Translations under genes and position numbers: made by a program
Part shown: positions 51,346 through 60,060 of the stretch, in pieces
How positions within the stretch are numbered: position 1 is the stretch's first letter
Layout: every line of letters starts with the position of its first letter
Source: Amycolatopsis vastitatis
Lineage (GTDB): Bacteria > Actinomycetota > Actinomycetes > Mycobacteriales > Pseudonocardiaceae
Reading direction: 5' to 3'
Assembly (NCBI RefSeq): GCF_002234595.1
Contig: NZ_NMUL01000021.1
Span: 1 to 64,000 of the forward strand
DNA length: 64,000 bases
The notes under the pieces: model-generated
Told to the model about the DNA's origin: nothing
Seen by the model: the letters and a program-made list of their open reading frames with translations, nothing else
Databases searched by the model: none

Positions 51346-51359
51346 GACTGTTGACGTTA
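51346..51359. promoter_or_regulatory. GntR-regulon operator 3 (weak copy)
   Basis: GACTGTTGACGTTA keeps the ACTGTTGAC core of the AACTGTTGACAGTT operator but has a degenerate right arm. It lies 48 bases upstream of the GntR start, fitting autoregulation. Confidence 0.5.
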
Positions 51360-51388
51360 CACGAAAACGCCTCGAAGCGTTCACAGCA

Positions 51389-51402
51389 AACTGTTGACAG
51401 TT
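51389..51402. promoter_or_regulatory. GntR-regulon operator 4
   Basis: AACTGTTGACAGTT, identical to the core at 48313, lies in the divergent region between the GntR gene and the HAD-led catabolic and transport operon. It ends 63 bases before the HAD start. Confidence 0.78.
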
Positions 51403-51465
51403 TACAGTGAGCCGGCTTACAGTCGCCTCCTGCCGGACACTTCGCTTCACCTGGAAAGGGCCACC

Positions 51466-52140
51466 GTGATCGACTCAGCCTTCCGGCCGAAGTACGTCTC
51501 GTTCGACTGCTACGGCACGCTCATCGACTTCCAGATCACCCCGGTCACCCGCGAACTCGTCGGCGACCGCCTGACGCCCGCGCAGTTCGACCGGTTCGTG
51601 ATCGATTTCCGGGCGCTCCGGTACGACCAGGTCTGCGGCGAGTTCTACGCGTACCAGCAGGTCCTGCACGACGCCTACGCCCGCACCTGCAAGAAGTGGG
51701 GCCTGGCGGTCGCCGAAGACGCGGGACGGCGCTTCTCCGACGCGGTGCTGTCCTGGGGGCCGCACGCGGACATCCCGGACCCGCTGAAGAAACTGGGCGA
51801 GCACTACCCGCTGGTGATCCTGTCCAACGCCGACACCAGCTACCTCGACGTGAGCGTGCCCAAGCTCGGGGCGGAGTTCCACGCCGTGTACACCGCCGAG
51901 CAGTCCGGCTTCTACAAGCCCCGCTACGCCGCGTTCGAGTACCTGCTCGACCAGCTGAACACTCCGCCGGAGCAGTTCCTCCACGTCTCCTCGCACACCC
52001 GGTACGACCTGATGCCCTGCCACGACCTGGGCTTCACGAACACCGTGCTGCTCGACCGCGGCTACGACCCGCCGGCGCCGGTGTACGGCTACACCAAGGT
52101 CGACTCGCTCGACGAGCTCAACGGCCTGCTGGGGATCTGA
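51466..52140 (+). CDS. HAD-superfamily hydrolase (paralogue C)
   Basis: A 224-residue HAD enzyme. Nucleophile Asp in YVSFDCYGTLIDF, the most canonical of the three (DxYGTL as in L-2-haloacid dehalogenases). Motif II is LVILSNADT, Lys in FYKPRYAAFEYLL, acid in SSHTRYDLM. GTG start with AAAGGG 5 bases upstream; reading further back would run through the operator. First gene of the long transport and oxidation operon: the FAD oxidoreductase follows after 5 bases. Confidence 0.87.
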   Translation: MIDSAFRPKYVSFDCYGTLIDFQITPVTRELVGDRLTPAQFDRFVIDFRALRYDQVCGEFYAYQQVLHDAYARTCKKWGLAVAEDAGRRFSDAVLSWGPHADIPDPLKKLGEHYPLVILSNADTSYLDVSVPKLGAEFHAVYTAEQSGFYKPRYAAFEYLLDQLNTPPEQFLHVSSHTRYDLMPCHDLGFTNTVLLDRGYDPPAPVYGYTKVDSLDELNGLLGI

Positions 52141-52145
52141 TCAGG

Positions 52146-53423
52146 ATGAAACTGACCTCGTACTGGCAGGACACCGCCGTGCCCGGCGGCGACCACCGGC
52201 GCACGCCGATCCCGGAGCGGGTCGACGTCGCGGTCATCGGCGGCGGGCTCACCGGGACGTCGGCGGCCGTCGAGCTGCGCAAGCTCGGCGCGTCCGTGGC
52301 GGTCCTCGAACAGAACACGATCGGCTGGGGAGCGTCCGGCCGCAACGGCGGCATGGCGACCACCGGGCTGGCGATCGGCTTCGGCACCGCGGTGAAACGC
52401 TACGGCGCCGACCGCGCGGTCGCGATGTTCCGGACGTACAACGACGCGATCGACAGCATCGAGAAACTGGTCGCCGAGCACGGGATCGACTGCGACTTCG
52501 AGCGCTCGGGCAAGCTCACCCTCGCCTACCGCCCGGCGCACTTCGAAGCGATGGTCAAGACCCGCAAGGCCCTGGAAGAACTCGCCGGCCACGAGGTCGT
52601 CACCGTCCCCAAGGCGGAGATCCACCGCGAAATCGGCTCCGACTTCTACCACGGTGCCACCGTCGACCCCCTGGCCGCGGGCCTGCACGTCGGCAAGTTC
52701 GTGCACGGGCTCGCGACGGCCGCCGACAAGCTCGGCGCGACGATCTGCGAGAACGCCGAAGTGACCGCGCTGGACCGCAACCCGCGCGGCGGGCACGTCC
52801 TCCAGACCACCCGCGGCCGCCTCCACGCCGACCAGGTACTGGTCGCCACCAGCGGGTACACCGGGAAGCTGACGCCGTGGCTGCGGCGGCGGGTGATCCC
52901 GGTCGGCAGCTTCATCATCGTCACCGAGCCGCTCCCCCGGGACGTCGTCGACCGCATCCTGCCGCACCGGCGGCAGGCGTCGGACAGCAAGAACCTCATC
53001 TACTACTTCCGGATCACCCCCGACGACCGGCTGCTCTTCGGCGGCCGGGCCCGGTTCGCGATGTCCAGCCCCGACTCCGACGTCCGGAGCGGGCAGATCC
53101 TCGTCAAGGCCATGACCGAGGTGTTCCCCTACCTCGCCGGCACCCGCGTCGACTACACGTGGGGCGGCCTGGTCGACCTGTCCATGGACCAGCTCGTGCA
53201 CGCGGGCGAACGCGACGGCGTGCACTACTCGGTCGGCTACAGCGGGCACGGCGTGCAGATGGCCACGTACATGGGCCAGAAGATGGCCCGGTTCATGTCC
53301 GGCGACGCCGAGGCCAACATCTGGGGAGACGTCAAGTTCCCGCCCGTGCCGGGGCACTTCGGCCGTCCGTGGTTCCTGCCGCTGATCGGTGGCGGGGCCC
53401 GCGTGCTGGACGCGATCTCATGA
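52146..53423 (+). CDS. FAD-dependent amine/amino-acid oxidoreductase (DAO, PuuB-like)
   Basis: A 425-residue flavoprotein of the DAO family. The FAD dinucleotide motif is VAVIGGGLTGTSAAVELRKL, followed by GWGASGRNGG. The C-terminal part has TWGGLVDLSMDQL and SVGYSGHGVQMATYMGQKMA. Overall layout matches gamma-glutamylputrescine oxidase-like enzymes, which oxidise a primary or secondary amine to an aldehyde. It overlaps the following aldehyde dehydrogenase by 4 bases (ATGA), which supports an amine to aldehyde to acid sequence. Confidence 0.87.
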   Translation: MKLTSYWQDTAVPGGDHRRTPIPERVDVAVIGGGLTGTSAAVELRKLGASVAVLEQNTIGWGASGRNGGMATTGLAIGFGTAVKRYGADRAVAMFRTYNDAIDSIEKLVAEHGIDCDFERSGKLTLAYRPAHFEAMVKTRKALEELAGHEVVTVPKAEIHREIGSDFYHGATVDPLAAGLHVGKFVHGLATAADKLGATICENAEVTALDRNPRGGHVLQTTRGRLHADQVLVATSGYTGKLTPWLRRRVIPVGSFIIVTEPLPRDVVDRILPHRRQASDSKNLIYYFRITPDDRLLFGGRARFAMSSPDSDVRSGQILVKAMTEVFPYLAGTRVDYTWGGLVDLSMDQLVHAGERDGVHYSVGYSGHGVQMATYMGQKMARFMSGDAEANIWGDVKFPPVPGHFGRPWFLPLIGGGARVLDAIS

Positions 53424-54910
53424 CCGCGGTGGCCGCGGTGACGGCGTCGGCGGAGGTGTCGTTCGGCCTGCCGGGCGGGGCGCTGGTCGCCGGCGAGTGG
53501 CAGACCGGCGGGCTCACGGCCGAGGTGACCGACCCGCACGACGGCGCGCCGGTCGGGTGGGTCGCGGGCAACGACGCGGCCGACGTCGACGCGGCCGTCC
53601 GCGCCGCGGCCCGTGCGCTCACCGAACCGTGGCCACTGTGGCAGCGGCGGGAGGCCCTGGAAGAGGCCGCCCGGCTCGTGCGGGACGAGGCGGCCTGGCT
53701 GGCCGGGATCATCCACACCGAAGGCAGCAAGACCGTCGTCGAGGCCGAGCAGGAAGTCCGGCGCTGCGCCGAGACACTGCGCCTGTCGGCGGCGGCGAGC
53801 ACCGTCCTGCGCGGCGAGGTGCTCGAGTTCGACGACAGCGACCGGGGCGCGGGCAAGCGCGGCTGGTTCGTCCGCGAACCGCTCGGCGTCGTCGCCGCGA
53901 TCACCCCGTTCAACGACCCGCTCAACCTGGTCGCCCACAAGGTCGGCCCGGCGCTGCTCGCCGGCAACGCGGTCGTGGTGAAACCCGCGGAAGCCACCCC
54001 GCACTCGGCGCTGGCCCTGGCGGCCGTCCTCCTGCGGGCCGGGGTGCCGGCGGCCCGGATCGCGGTCGTGTGCGGTGGCGGGGAAACCGGGCACGCGCTC
54101 GTCACCCATCCGGGGGTCGCCGCGGTTTCGTTCACCGGCGGGCCGGCCACCGCGGCGCGGATCGCCGCCGAGGCCGGGCCGAAGAAGCTTCTGATGGAAC
54201 TCGGCGGCAACAACCCGGTGATCGTGTGCGGTGACGCCGATCTCGACGCCGCCGCCGACGCGATCGTGCGGGGCGCCTTCGGGTGCGCGGGGCAGAACTG
54301 CCTGTCCGTCCAGCGGGTCTACGCCGACGCATCGATCCACGAAGGACTGCTGACGCGGATCACGGCCGGCGCACGCGCGCTGAAGGTCGGCCCCAAGACC
54401 GACCGGGCGACCGACGTCGGCCCGATGATCAGCGAGGCCGAAGCCGCCCGCGTCGAAGCGTGGGTCGGCGCGGCACTCGCCGGGGGCGCGCGGGCGCACA
54501 CCGGCGCCCGGCGCGACGGCGCGTACTACCACCCGACCGTGTTGACCGACGTGCCGCCGGACGCCGACGTGCTGGTGCGCGAGGTGTTCGGCCCGGTGGT
54601 GACCGTCGTGCCGGTCGCGTCCACGGCGGCCGCGGTCGCGGCGGCGAACAGCGCCCCGGCGATGCAAACCGGTGTCTTCACCGGTGTGCTCGACGACGCA
54701 CTGTCCATAGCGGACCGGCTGCACGCCGGCGCCGTGGTCGTCAACGGCACGAGCGACGTACGGATCGATTCGATGCCGTTCGGGGGGTTCAAAGGTTCGG
54801 GGATCGGGCGCGAAGGCGTCAGATTCGCGGTCGAGGCGATGAGCGAGCCCAAGAGCACGATCATCATCGCGGCCTCGCAGCACCAGTCCACAGTGAAGCG
54901 CACACAGTAG
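53420..54910 (+). CDS. Aldehyde dehydrogenase
   Basis: A 496-residue NAD(P)-dependent aldehyde dehydrogenase. Cofactor motif ITPFNDPLNLVAHKVGPALL, Gly motif FTGGPATAARIA, catalytic Glu in LLMELGGNNPVIV, catalytic Cys in GCAGQNCLSVQ, and C-terminal PFGGFKGSGIGREG. The aldehyde-binding part GQNCLSVQR is like glyceraldehyde and methylmalonate-semialdehyde type enzymes. It is probably the partner of the oxidoreductase it overlaps. A second, complete copy of this activity matters because the other aldehyde dehydrogenase in the region is frameshifted. Confidence 0.9.
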   Translation: MTAVAAVTASAEVSFGLPGGALVAGEWQTGGLTAEVTDPHDGAPVGWVAGNDAADVDAAVRAAARALTEPWPLWQRREALEEAARLVRDEAAWLAGIIHTEGSKTVVEAEQEVRRCAETLRLSAAASTVLRGEVLEFDDSDRGAGKRGWFVREPLGVVAAITPFNDPLNLVAHKVGPALLAGNAVVVKPAEATPHSALALAAVLLRAGVPAARIAVVCGGGETGHALVTHPGVAAVSFTGGPATAARIAAEAGPKKLLMELGGNNPVIVCGDADLDAAADAIVRGAFGCAGQNCLSVQRVYADASIHEGLLTRITAGARALKVGPKTDRATDVGPMISEAEAARVEAWVGAALAGGARAHTGARRDGAYYHPTVLTDVPPDADVLVREVFGPVVTVVPVASTAAAVAAANSAPAMQTGVFTGVLDDALSIADRLHAGAVVVNGTSDVRIDSMPFGGFKGSGIGREGVRFAVEAMSEPKSTIIIAASQHQSTVKRTQ

Positions 54911-54988
54911 ACAACAGGAACCCGGGCATGTTCTGCTCGTCCGGCGGCGCGACCGCCACACGGGCAGCCCCCGTCGAAGGAGAATCGG

Positions 54989-55921
54989 ATGCGGGTCAAG
55001 GCGGTTATGAGCGTGGTGGTCCTCACTGCGACGATGAGTCTCACAGCGTGCAGCACCAACGCGGGCACGGTACCGGCGGGCGGCGGCGGGGCCGCCACCA
55101 CCGAGCACACCGACGACATCTCGGCCGGCGTGCAGCCGGACCCCGCGGCGGTCGCCCTGCTGCCCGCCGAGGTGAAGGCCAAGGGCACCCTGGTGACCGC
55201 GGAGGACCTGACCAGCCCGCCGACCACCTTCATGGCTTCGGACAACAAGACCCCGATCGGGTTCAACCCGGACATCGCCCGGCTCATCGCGGCCAAGCTC
55301 GGCCTGAAGCTGGACATCAAGAACGTCAAGTTCGACGTCATCATCCCCGGCCTCCAGGGCAACCGCTACGACCTCACGGTGTCGACGATGGGGACCTCGG
55401 CCGAGCGGCTGAAGGTGCTCGACATGATCAACTACTTCACGAACGGCTCGACGGTCGCCACGGCCGCCGGCAATCCCAAGCACCTGGCGATGGACTCGCT
55501 CTGCGGCGCCACCCTCGGCGTGCAGTCCGGCAGCACCCAGGAGCTCAAGTGGCTGCCCAAGCTCAACCAGCAGAACTGCGTGAGCAAGGGGAAGGACCCG
55601 ATCAAGGCCGTCGCGCTGCCGAGTGTCAGCGACGCGCTGACGCAGGTCGCCTCCCGGCGCATCGACGGCGTCTTCTACGACGCGACCTCGCTCACCTGGG
55701 CGAAAGCCAAGCAGCCCAACGCTTTTGACGTCCTGCAGCCGGTGCTGAACCCGCTGCCGGTGGCCGTCGCGCTGAACCTGAACTCGCCGCTGACCCCCGC
55801 GGTGCAGGCCGCGCTGCAGTCGATCATCGACAGCCCGAAGTACCAGGAAGCCTTGTCGCGCTGGGGCTTCACCGGTCTGGGCGTCACCAAGGCCGAGCGC
55901 TCCAAGCCCCAGCCCAAGTGA
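54989..55921 (+). CDS. ABC transporter substrate-binding lipoprotein (polar amino-acid type)
   Basis: A 310-residue lipoprotein with lipobox LTAC (Cys 21). An SBP_bac_3 domain follows: IGFNPDIARLIAAKLGLKLD, IPGLQGNRYDLTVSTMGTSA and C-terminal LSRWGFTGLGVTK. This family binds amino acids, opines and related amines. Its stop overlaps the permease GTG by 4 bases. It provides substrate uptake for the surrounding catabolic enzymes. Confidence 0.9.
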   Translation: MRVKAVMSVVVLTATMSLTACSTNAGTVPAGGGGAATTEHTDDISAGVQPDPAAVALLPAEVKAKGTLVTAEDLTSPPTTFMASDNKTPIGFNPDIARLIAAKLGLKLDIKNVKFDVIIPGLQGNRYDLTVSTMGTSAERLKVLDMINYFTNGSTVATAAGNPKHLAMDSLCGATLGVQSGSTQELKWLPKLNQQNCVSKGKDPIKAVALPSVSDALTQVASRRIDGVFYDATSLTWAKAKQPNAFDVLQPVLNPLPVAVALNLNSPLTPAVQAALQSIIDSPKYQEALSRWGFTGLGVTKAERSKPQPK

Positions 55922-56781
55922 GGGAACCGGTGACCGGACTGCAACCCGAGGAAAAGAAGCGGATCAGGCCTCCGCGCACACGGGACTACGCCGCCTGGGT
56001 GGTGGCGGTCGCGGTCGTCGCCGGCCTGCTCTACGCGCTGGTGAGCAACAGAAACTTCCAGTGGGACGTGGTGTTCCGGTACTTCACCGCCGCCTCCATC
56101 CTCGACGGCGTCGGCATCACCCTCATGCTCACCGCGGTGAGCATGGTCCTCGGAACCGTGCTCGGTCTCGTCCTCGCCGTCATGCGGATGTCGCCGCAGG
56201 CGCCGATCTCGGGGCTGGCCCGGCTGTACATCACGTTCTTCCGGGGCACCCCGGTCCTGGTCCAGCTGGTGTTCTGGTTCAACGTGGCCGCGCTGTACCC
56301 GAACCTGGCGATCGGCGGCCACGCCGTGGACATGAACGCGCTGATCACCCCGCTCACCGCGGCGATCGTCGGGCTTTCGCTCAACCAGGCGGCGTACATG
56401 GCGGAGATCATCCGGGGCGGCTTCGCCTCGGTGCCGCGCGGCCAGTTCGAGGCCGCGGAGTCGCTCGGCATGGGTGGGTTCACCAAGCTGCGCCGGGTGA
56501 TCATCCCGCAGACCATGCCGGCGATCATCCCGGCGACGGGCAACCAGGTGATCGGGATGCTGAAGGAGACGTCACTGGTCAGCGTGCTCGGCGTCGCGGA
56601 TCTCCTGCAGAGCGCGCAGGCGATCTACGCGCGGACGTACGAGACGATCCCGCTGCTCATCGTGGCCAGCCTGTGGTACCTGATCATGACGCTCTCCCTC
56701 AGCGTGCCGCAGTCGATGATCGAACGCCGGTTCTCGCGTTCCTCGCGGCCGGTCGTCAAGGTGAAGGAGTCGCTGCTGTGA
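55918..56781 (+). CDS. Amino-acid ABC transporter permease (HisM family)
   Basis: A 287-residue permease with about six helices. The family-wide FFRGTPVLVQLVFWFN motif follows the third helix, and the EAA loop GQFEAAESLGMGGFTKLRRVI couples to the ATPase. A single permease gene implies a homodimer. GTG start overlapping the binding-protein stop; a second GTG 12 bases on, behind GAGGGA, is equally plausible. Confidence 0.9.
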   Translation: MREPVTGLQPEEKKRIRPPRTRDYAAWVVAVAVVAGLLYALVSNRNFQWDVVFRYFTAASILDGVGITLMLTAVSMVLGTVLGLVLAVMRMSPQAPISGLARLYITFFRGTPVLVQLVFWFNVAALYPNLAIGGHAVDMNALITPLTAAIVGLSLNQAAYMAEIIRGGFASVPRGQFEAAESLGMGGFTKLRRVIIPQTMPAIIPATGNQVIGMLKETSLVSVLGVADLLQSAQAIYARTYETIPLLIVASLWYLIMTLSLSVPQSMIERRFSRSSRPVVKVKESLL

Positions 56782-57545
56782 GCGCCGACGGGACGATCGT
56801 GGCCCGCAAGCTGTGCAAGAGCTTCGGGCACCACCGAGTGCTGAAGGAAATCGACCTGACCGTCGCGGCCGGGGAGATCTCCTGCATCATCGGGCCCAGC
56901 GGATCGGGAAAGTCGACGCTGCTCCGCTGCATCAACGGGCTGGAGCAGATCGACCGGGGCGTGCTGCGGGTCAACGGCGAGGACTTCGGCTACGTCGAAC
57001 ACGCGAGCGCGTACCACGCGGTCACCCCGCAGCGCCTCGCCGAACAGCGGACCCGGATCGGCATGGTGTTCCAGCAGTTCAACCTCTTCCCGAACATGAC
57101 AGCCGAAAACAACGTCATGTCCGGGCCGGTCCTCGTCAAGAAGGTCCCGCGGAAGGCCGCCAGGGCGCAGGCGGCCGAACTGCTGGCGAGAGTGGGACTG
57201 GCGGACTGCGGGCAGAAGTACCCGGCCCAGCTCTCCGGTGGTCAGCAGCAGCGAGTCGCCATCGCCCGCGCGCTGGCGATGGACCCCACCATCATGCTGT
57301 TCGACGAGCCGACGAGCGCGCTCGACCCCGAACGCGTCGGCGAGGTGCTCGCCGTCATGCGCGACCTCGCCGACCTCGGGATGACGATGCTCGTCGTCAC
57401 CCACGAGATGGGGTTCGCGCGCGAAGTGGCCAAGGACATCCTGTTCATGGACGACGGCGTCGCCGTCGAGCGTGGTGACGCACGCGAGGTGCTGGCCAAC
57501 CCGGCCGAGCGGCGGACTCGGGAATTCCTCGAAAGGGTGCTGTGA
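56778..57545 (+). CDS. Amino-acid ABC transporter ATP-binding protein
   Basis: A 255-residue ATPase of the GlnQ/HisP family. Walker A GPSGSGKSTLLRCIN, Q-loop VFQQFNLFPNM, signature LSGGQQQRVAIARAL, Walker B IMLFDEPTSALDPE, H-loop LVVTHEM. A loop insertion, DFGYVEHASAYHAVTPQRLA, after the first strands is longer than in GlnQ. It overlaps the permease by 4 bases and the next oxidase gene by one base (TGATG). Confidence 0.93.
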   Translation: MSADGTIVARKLCKSFGHHRVLKEIDLTVAAGEISCIIGPSGSGKSTLLRCINGLEQIDRGVLRVNGEDFGYVEHASAYHAVTPQRLAEQRTRIGMVFQQFNLFPNMTAENNVMSGPVLVKKVPRKAARAQAAELLARVGLADCGQKYPAQLSGGQQQRVAIARALAMDPTIMLFDEPTSALDPERVGEVLAVMRDLADLGMTMLVVTHEMGFAREVAKDILFMDDGVAVERGDAREVLANPAERRTREFLERVL

Positions 57546-58696
57546 TGGATGGCAAGCTGGCGGTCGTCGGCCTCGGCAGCGTGGGCAGCATGGCCCTCTG
57601 GCAGGCCACGCGCCGGTCCGGCAGCCGGGCCGGCGAGGTCGTCGGGTTCGAGGCGCGGACCCCGGGCCACACCCGGAGCGCGGTCGGCGGCGACACGAGG
57701 CTGTTCCGGATGACCTACCGCGGTGGGACCGGTTACGCCCCGCTGCTGGAACGGGCGAACCTGCTGTGGCCGGAACTCGAAGCCGAGACGGGGCACGAGA
57801 TCCTGACGCGGTGCGGCGGTCTGTCGATCGGCGCCCGGGACGGGGAGTACCTGCCGGAGCTGCTCGCGACCGCGACGGCGAACGGCACCCCGTTCGAGTT
57901 CCTCGACCACGACGAACTCGCCGCCCGCTACCCGCAGCACCGGCTGCGGCCGGACGACTGCGCGCTGTTCGACCCGCGAGCGGGCTTCCTCCGCACCGAC
58001 CGCGCGGTGACCGCGGCGACGCAGGCCGCCCGCGAGGCCGGCGCCGAGGTGCTGGAAGGCACGGGCATCGACGAGCTCCACGAGGAACCCGGCGCGGTCG
58101 TGCTCCGGTCCGGGCCGCGCACCTGGCGGTTCGAGCGGGTGATCGTCACCGCCGGCGGCTGGTCGGCGCACCTGCTCCCGCCGCCGGTCGCGGCCGCCGT
58201 CCACCCGCGCCGGAACTACCTGACGTGGTTCGTGGCCCGGCGCCCCGAAGAGTTCGCCCCGGAGCGGTTCCCGGTGTTCATCCGGATCGAAGGCGACCGG
58301 TCCCTCTACGGCGCACCGAGCACCGACGGGGTGACCGTGAAAGCGACCCTCGACGGGCGCTCCACGCCCGCCGAGCACGCCGACCGGGTCCGGCGTGAGC
58401 TCACCGAGGAGGAGATCGCCGAGACCCACGAAACGGTGCGCGAGTTCCTGCCCGGCCTGGTCCCGAGCATCGTGCGCGCCGACGCGTTCCCGGACCTCTT
58501 CACAGCGGATCACGCGCCGCTGCTGGGCAGTCTGCCGGGGCGGCCGCGCACGGTCTTCGCCACCGGTTTTTCCGGACTGGGCTTCAAGATCGCCCCGGCG
58601 TCGGCCGAGGCCGCGGTCGCGATGGCGTTCGGCGAGCCCGCGACCGAGGTGACCGGCCTCCGCCCCGACCGCTTCGCGACCCTCGAAAACGCGTAG
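57545..58696 (+). CDS. SolA/sarcosine-oxidase-like FAD oxidase
   Basis: A 383-residue flavoprotein of the monomeric sarcosine oxidase / N-methyltryptophan oxidase group. FAD motif LAVVGLGSVGSMALWQATRR, then GHTRSAVGGDTRLFRMTYRG, and C-terminal GFSGLGFKIAPASAEAAVAM. In MSOX-type enzymes a Cys in CLYT carries covalent FAD. Here the matching stretch reads FPDLFTADHAPLLG with no Cys, so FAD is probably non-covalent. Likely substrates are N-methyl or secondary amino acids. Coupled to the transporter ATPase. Confidence 0.85.
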   Translation: MDGKLAVVGLGSVGSMALWQATRRSGSRAGEVVGFEARTPGHTRSAVGGDTRLFRMTYRGGTGYAPLLERANLLWPELEAETGHEILTRCGGLSIGARDGEYLPELLATATANGTPFEFLDHDELAARYPQHRLRPDDCALFDPRAGFLRTDRAVTAATQAAREAGAEVLEGTGIDELHEEPGAVVLRSGPRTWRFERVIVTAGGWSAHLLPPPVAAAVHPRRNYLTWFVARRPEEFAPERFPVFIRIEGDRSLYGAPSTDGVTVKATLDGRSTPAEHADRVRRELTEEEIAETHETVREFLPGLVPSIVRADAFPDLFTADHAPLLGSLPGRPRTVFATGFSGLGFKIAPASAEAAVAMAFGEPATEVTGLRPDRFATLENA

Positions 58697-58756
58697 CGCC
58701 GGGAACGTCCGCGGTGGACGGTCCACTCCCCTCCCCCGAGCAGCCTGGAGAACACC

Positions 58757-60037
58757 GTGCCGGAGAACGAGTTCCGCGTCCTCGACGGGCCCGCGCTGTG
58801 GAGCGCGCAGGCCCACCTGCCGTCGGTCCTCGGCCGCCAGCTCGTCGTCACCCGGGCGGCGGGCAGCTACGTGCACACCGCCGACGGCCGCGCCCTGTTC
58901 GACGGCACGGCGGGCCTGTGGCACGCCAACGTCGGCCACGCCCGCGCGGAGCTGGCCGACGCCGCCTACGCCCAGATGCGGCGCCTCGAGACCTACCACG
59001 TCTTCGGCCGCTACCTCAACGACCGCGCGCTGGAGCTGGCCGACCGGCTCGCCGCGCTGTCGCCGGTCGACGACGTCAAGGTGATCCTCAACAGCGGCGG
59101 CTCCGACGCGATCGACGTGGCCTGCAAGCTGGCCCGGCGGCACTGGCAGCTCGCGGGGCGTCCGGCCAAGACGATCGTGCTGAGCCGGGAGTTCGCCTAC
59201 CACGGCCTGCACGCCTACGGCACCAGCATCGCGGGCCTGGAGTTCAACCGCACCGGCTACGGCAGCGAGTCGCTCGTCCCGGAAACCGCGCGGATCTCGG
59301 CCGACGACGTCACCGCGGTCGAGCGCACCGTGGCCGAGATCGGCGCGGAGCACATCGCGGCACTGGTCGCCGAACCCGTCCAGGGCACCGGCGGGGTGAA
59401 CCCGCCGTCGCCGGGCTACCTCGAAGGACTGCAGCGGATCTGCCGGGACAACGACATCCTGTTCGTCGTCGACGAGGTCATCACCGGCTTCGGCCGCACC
59501 GGCACGATGTTCGCCAGCGAGCGCTACGGGCTACTGCCGGACCTGCTGACGTTCGCCAAGGGAGTCACCTCCGGGTACGCCCCGCTCGGTGGGGTCCTGG
59601 TCACTCCCGCCGTCTGGCGGCCGTTCTACCGCGACTCGCCGGACACCCCGGTCTTCCGCTACGGCTCCACCTACTCCGGTCACGCCACGGCCTGCGCGGT
59701 CGCCCTGCGCAACCTCGCCCTGCTGGAGGAGGAGAAGCTGCTGCCGCGGGTCGTGGAGCTGGAGTTCCTGCTGGCTCAGGAACTCGAGGTCCTGCGCACC
59801 GTGCCCGGCGTCGCCGACACGCGCGTCGCCGGCTTGCTCGGCGGAGTCACCCTCGACGACCACCTCGGCGCCGAAGCGGTGGCGGACGAGCTCGTGGACC
59901 ACGGGTTCGTCACGCGTCCGCTGCGCGGGAACACGCTGCAGATCAGCCCGCCGTTCATCACGACCGACGACGAGCTCCGGCAGCTGGTGAAGGCGATCGG
60001 CACCGTCGTCACCGAGCAGGGCGACCGGCGCGGTTAG
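58757..60037 (+). CDS. Class III omega-aminotransferase
   Basis: A 426-residue PLP aminotransferase. FDGTAGLWHANVGHARAELA, NSGGSDAIDVACKLARRHW, the substrate-face AYHGLHAYGTS, the Asp in LFVVDEVITGFGRTG, and the catalytic Lys in LLTFAKGVTSGYAPLG. It matches beta-alanine or diamine to pyruvate type omega-transaminases and differs clearly from the phospho-lyase-like gene at 45882. GTG start with GGAG 7 bases upstream. Last gene of the long operon, followed by palindromic repeats. Confidence 0.9.
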   Translation: MPENEFRVLDGPALWSAQAHLPSVLGRQLVVTRAAGSYVHTADGRALFDGTAGLWHANVGHARAELADAAYAQMRRLETYHVFGRYLNDRALELADRLAALSPVDDVKVILNSGGSDAIDVACKLARRHWQLAGRPAKTIVLSREFAYHGLHAYGTSIAGLEFNRTGYGSESLVPETARISADDVTAVERTVAEIGAEHIAALVAEPVQGTGGVNPPSPGYLEGLQRICRDNDILFVVDEVITGFGRTGTMFASERYGLLPDLLTFAKGVTSGYAPLGGVLVTPAVWRPFYRDSPDTPVFRYGSTYSGHATACAVALRNLALLEEEKLLPRVVELEFLLAQELEVLRTVPGVADTRVAGLLGGVTLDDHLGAEAVADELVDHGFVTRPLRGNTLQISPPFITTDDELRQLVKAIGTVVTEQGDRRG

Positions 60038-60060
60038 CAGACCCGGCCGGCGCGGATGTA

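Noticed and set aside
51466..52140. Calling the HAD genes true 2-haloacid dehalogenases
   Set aside because: Only the overall type II layout matches. The active-site loops vary between copies and nothing nearby handles halogenated acids, so a general HAD name is safer.
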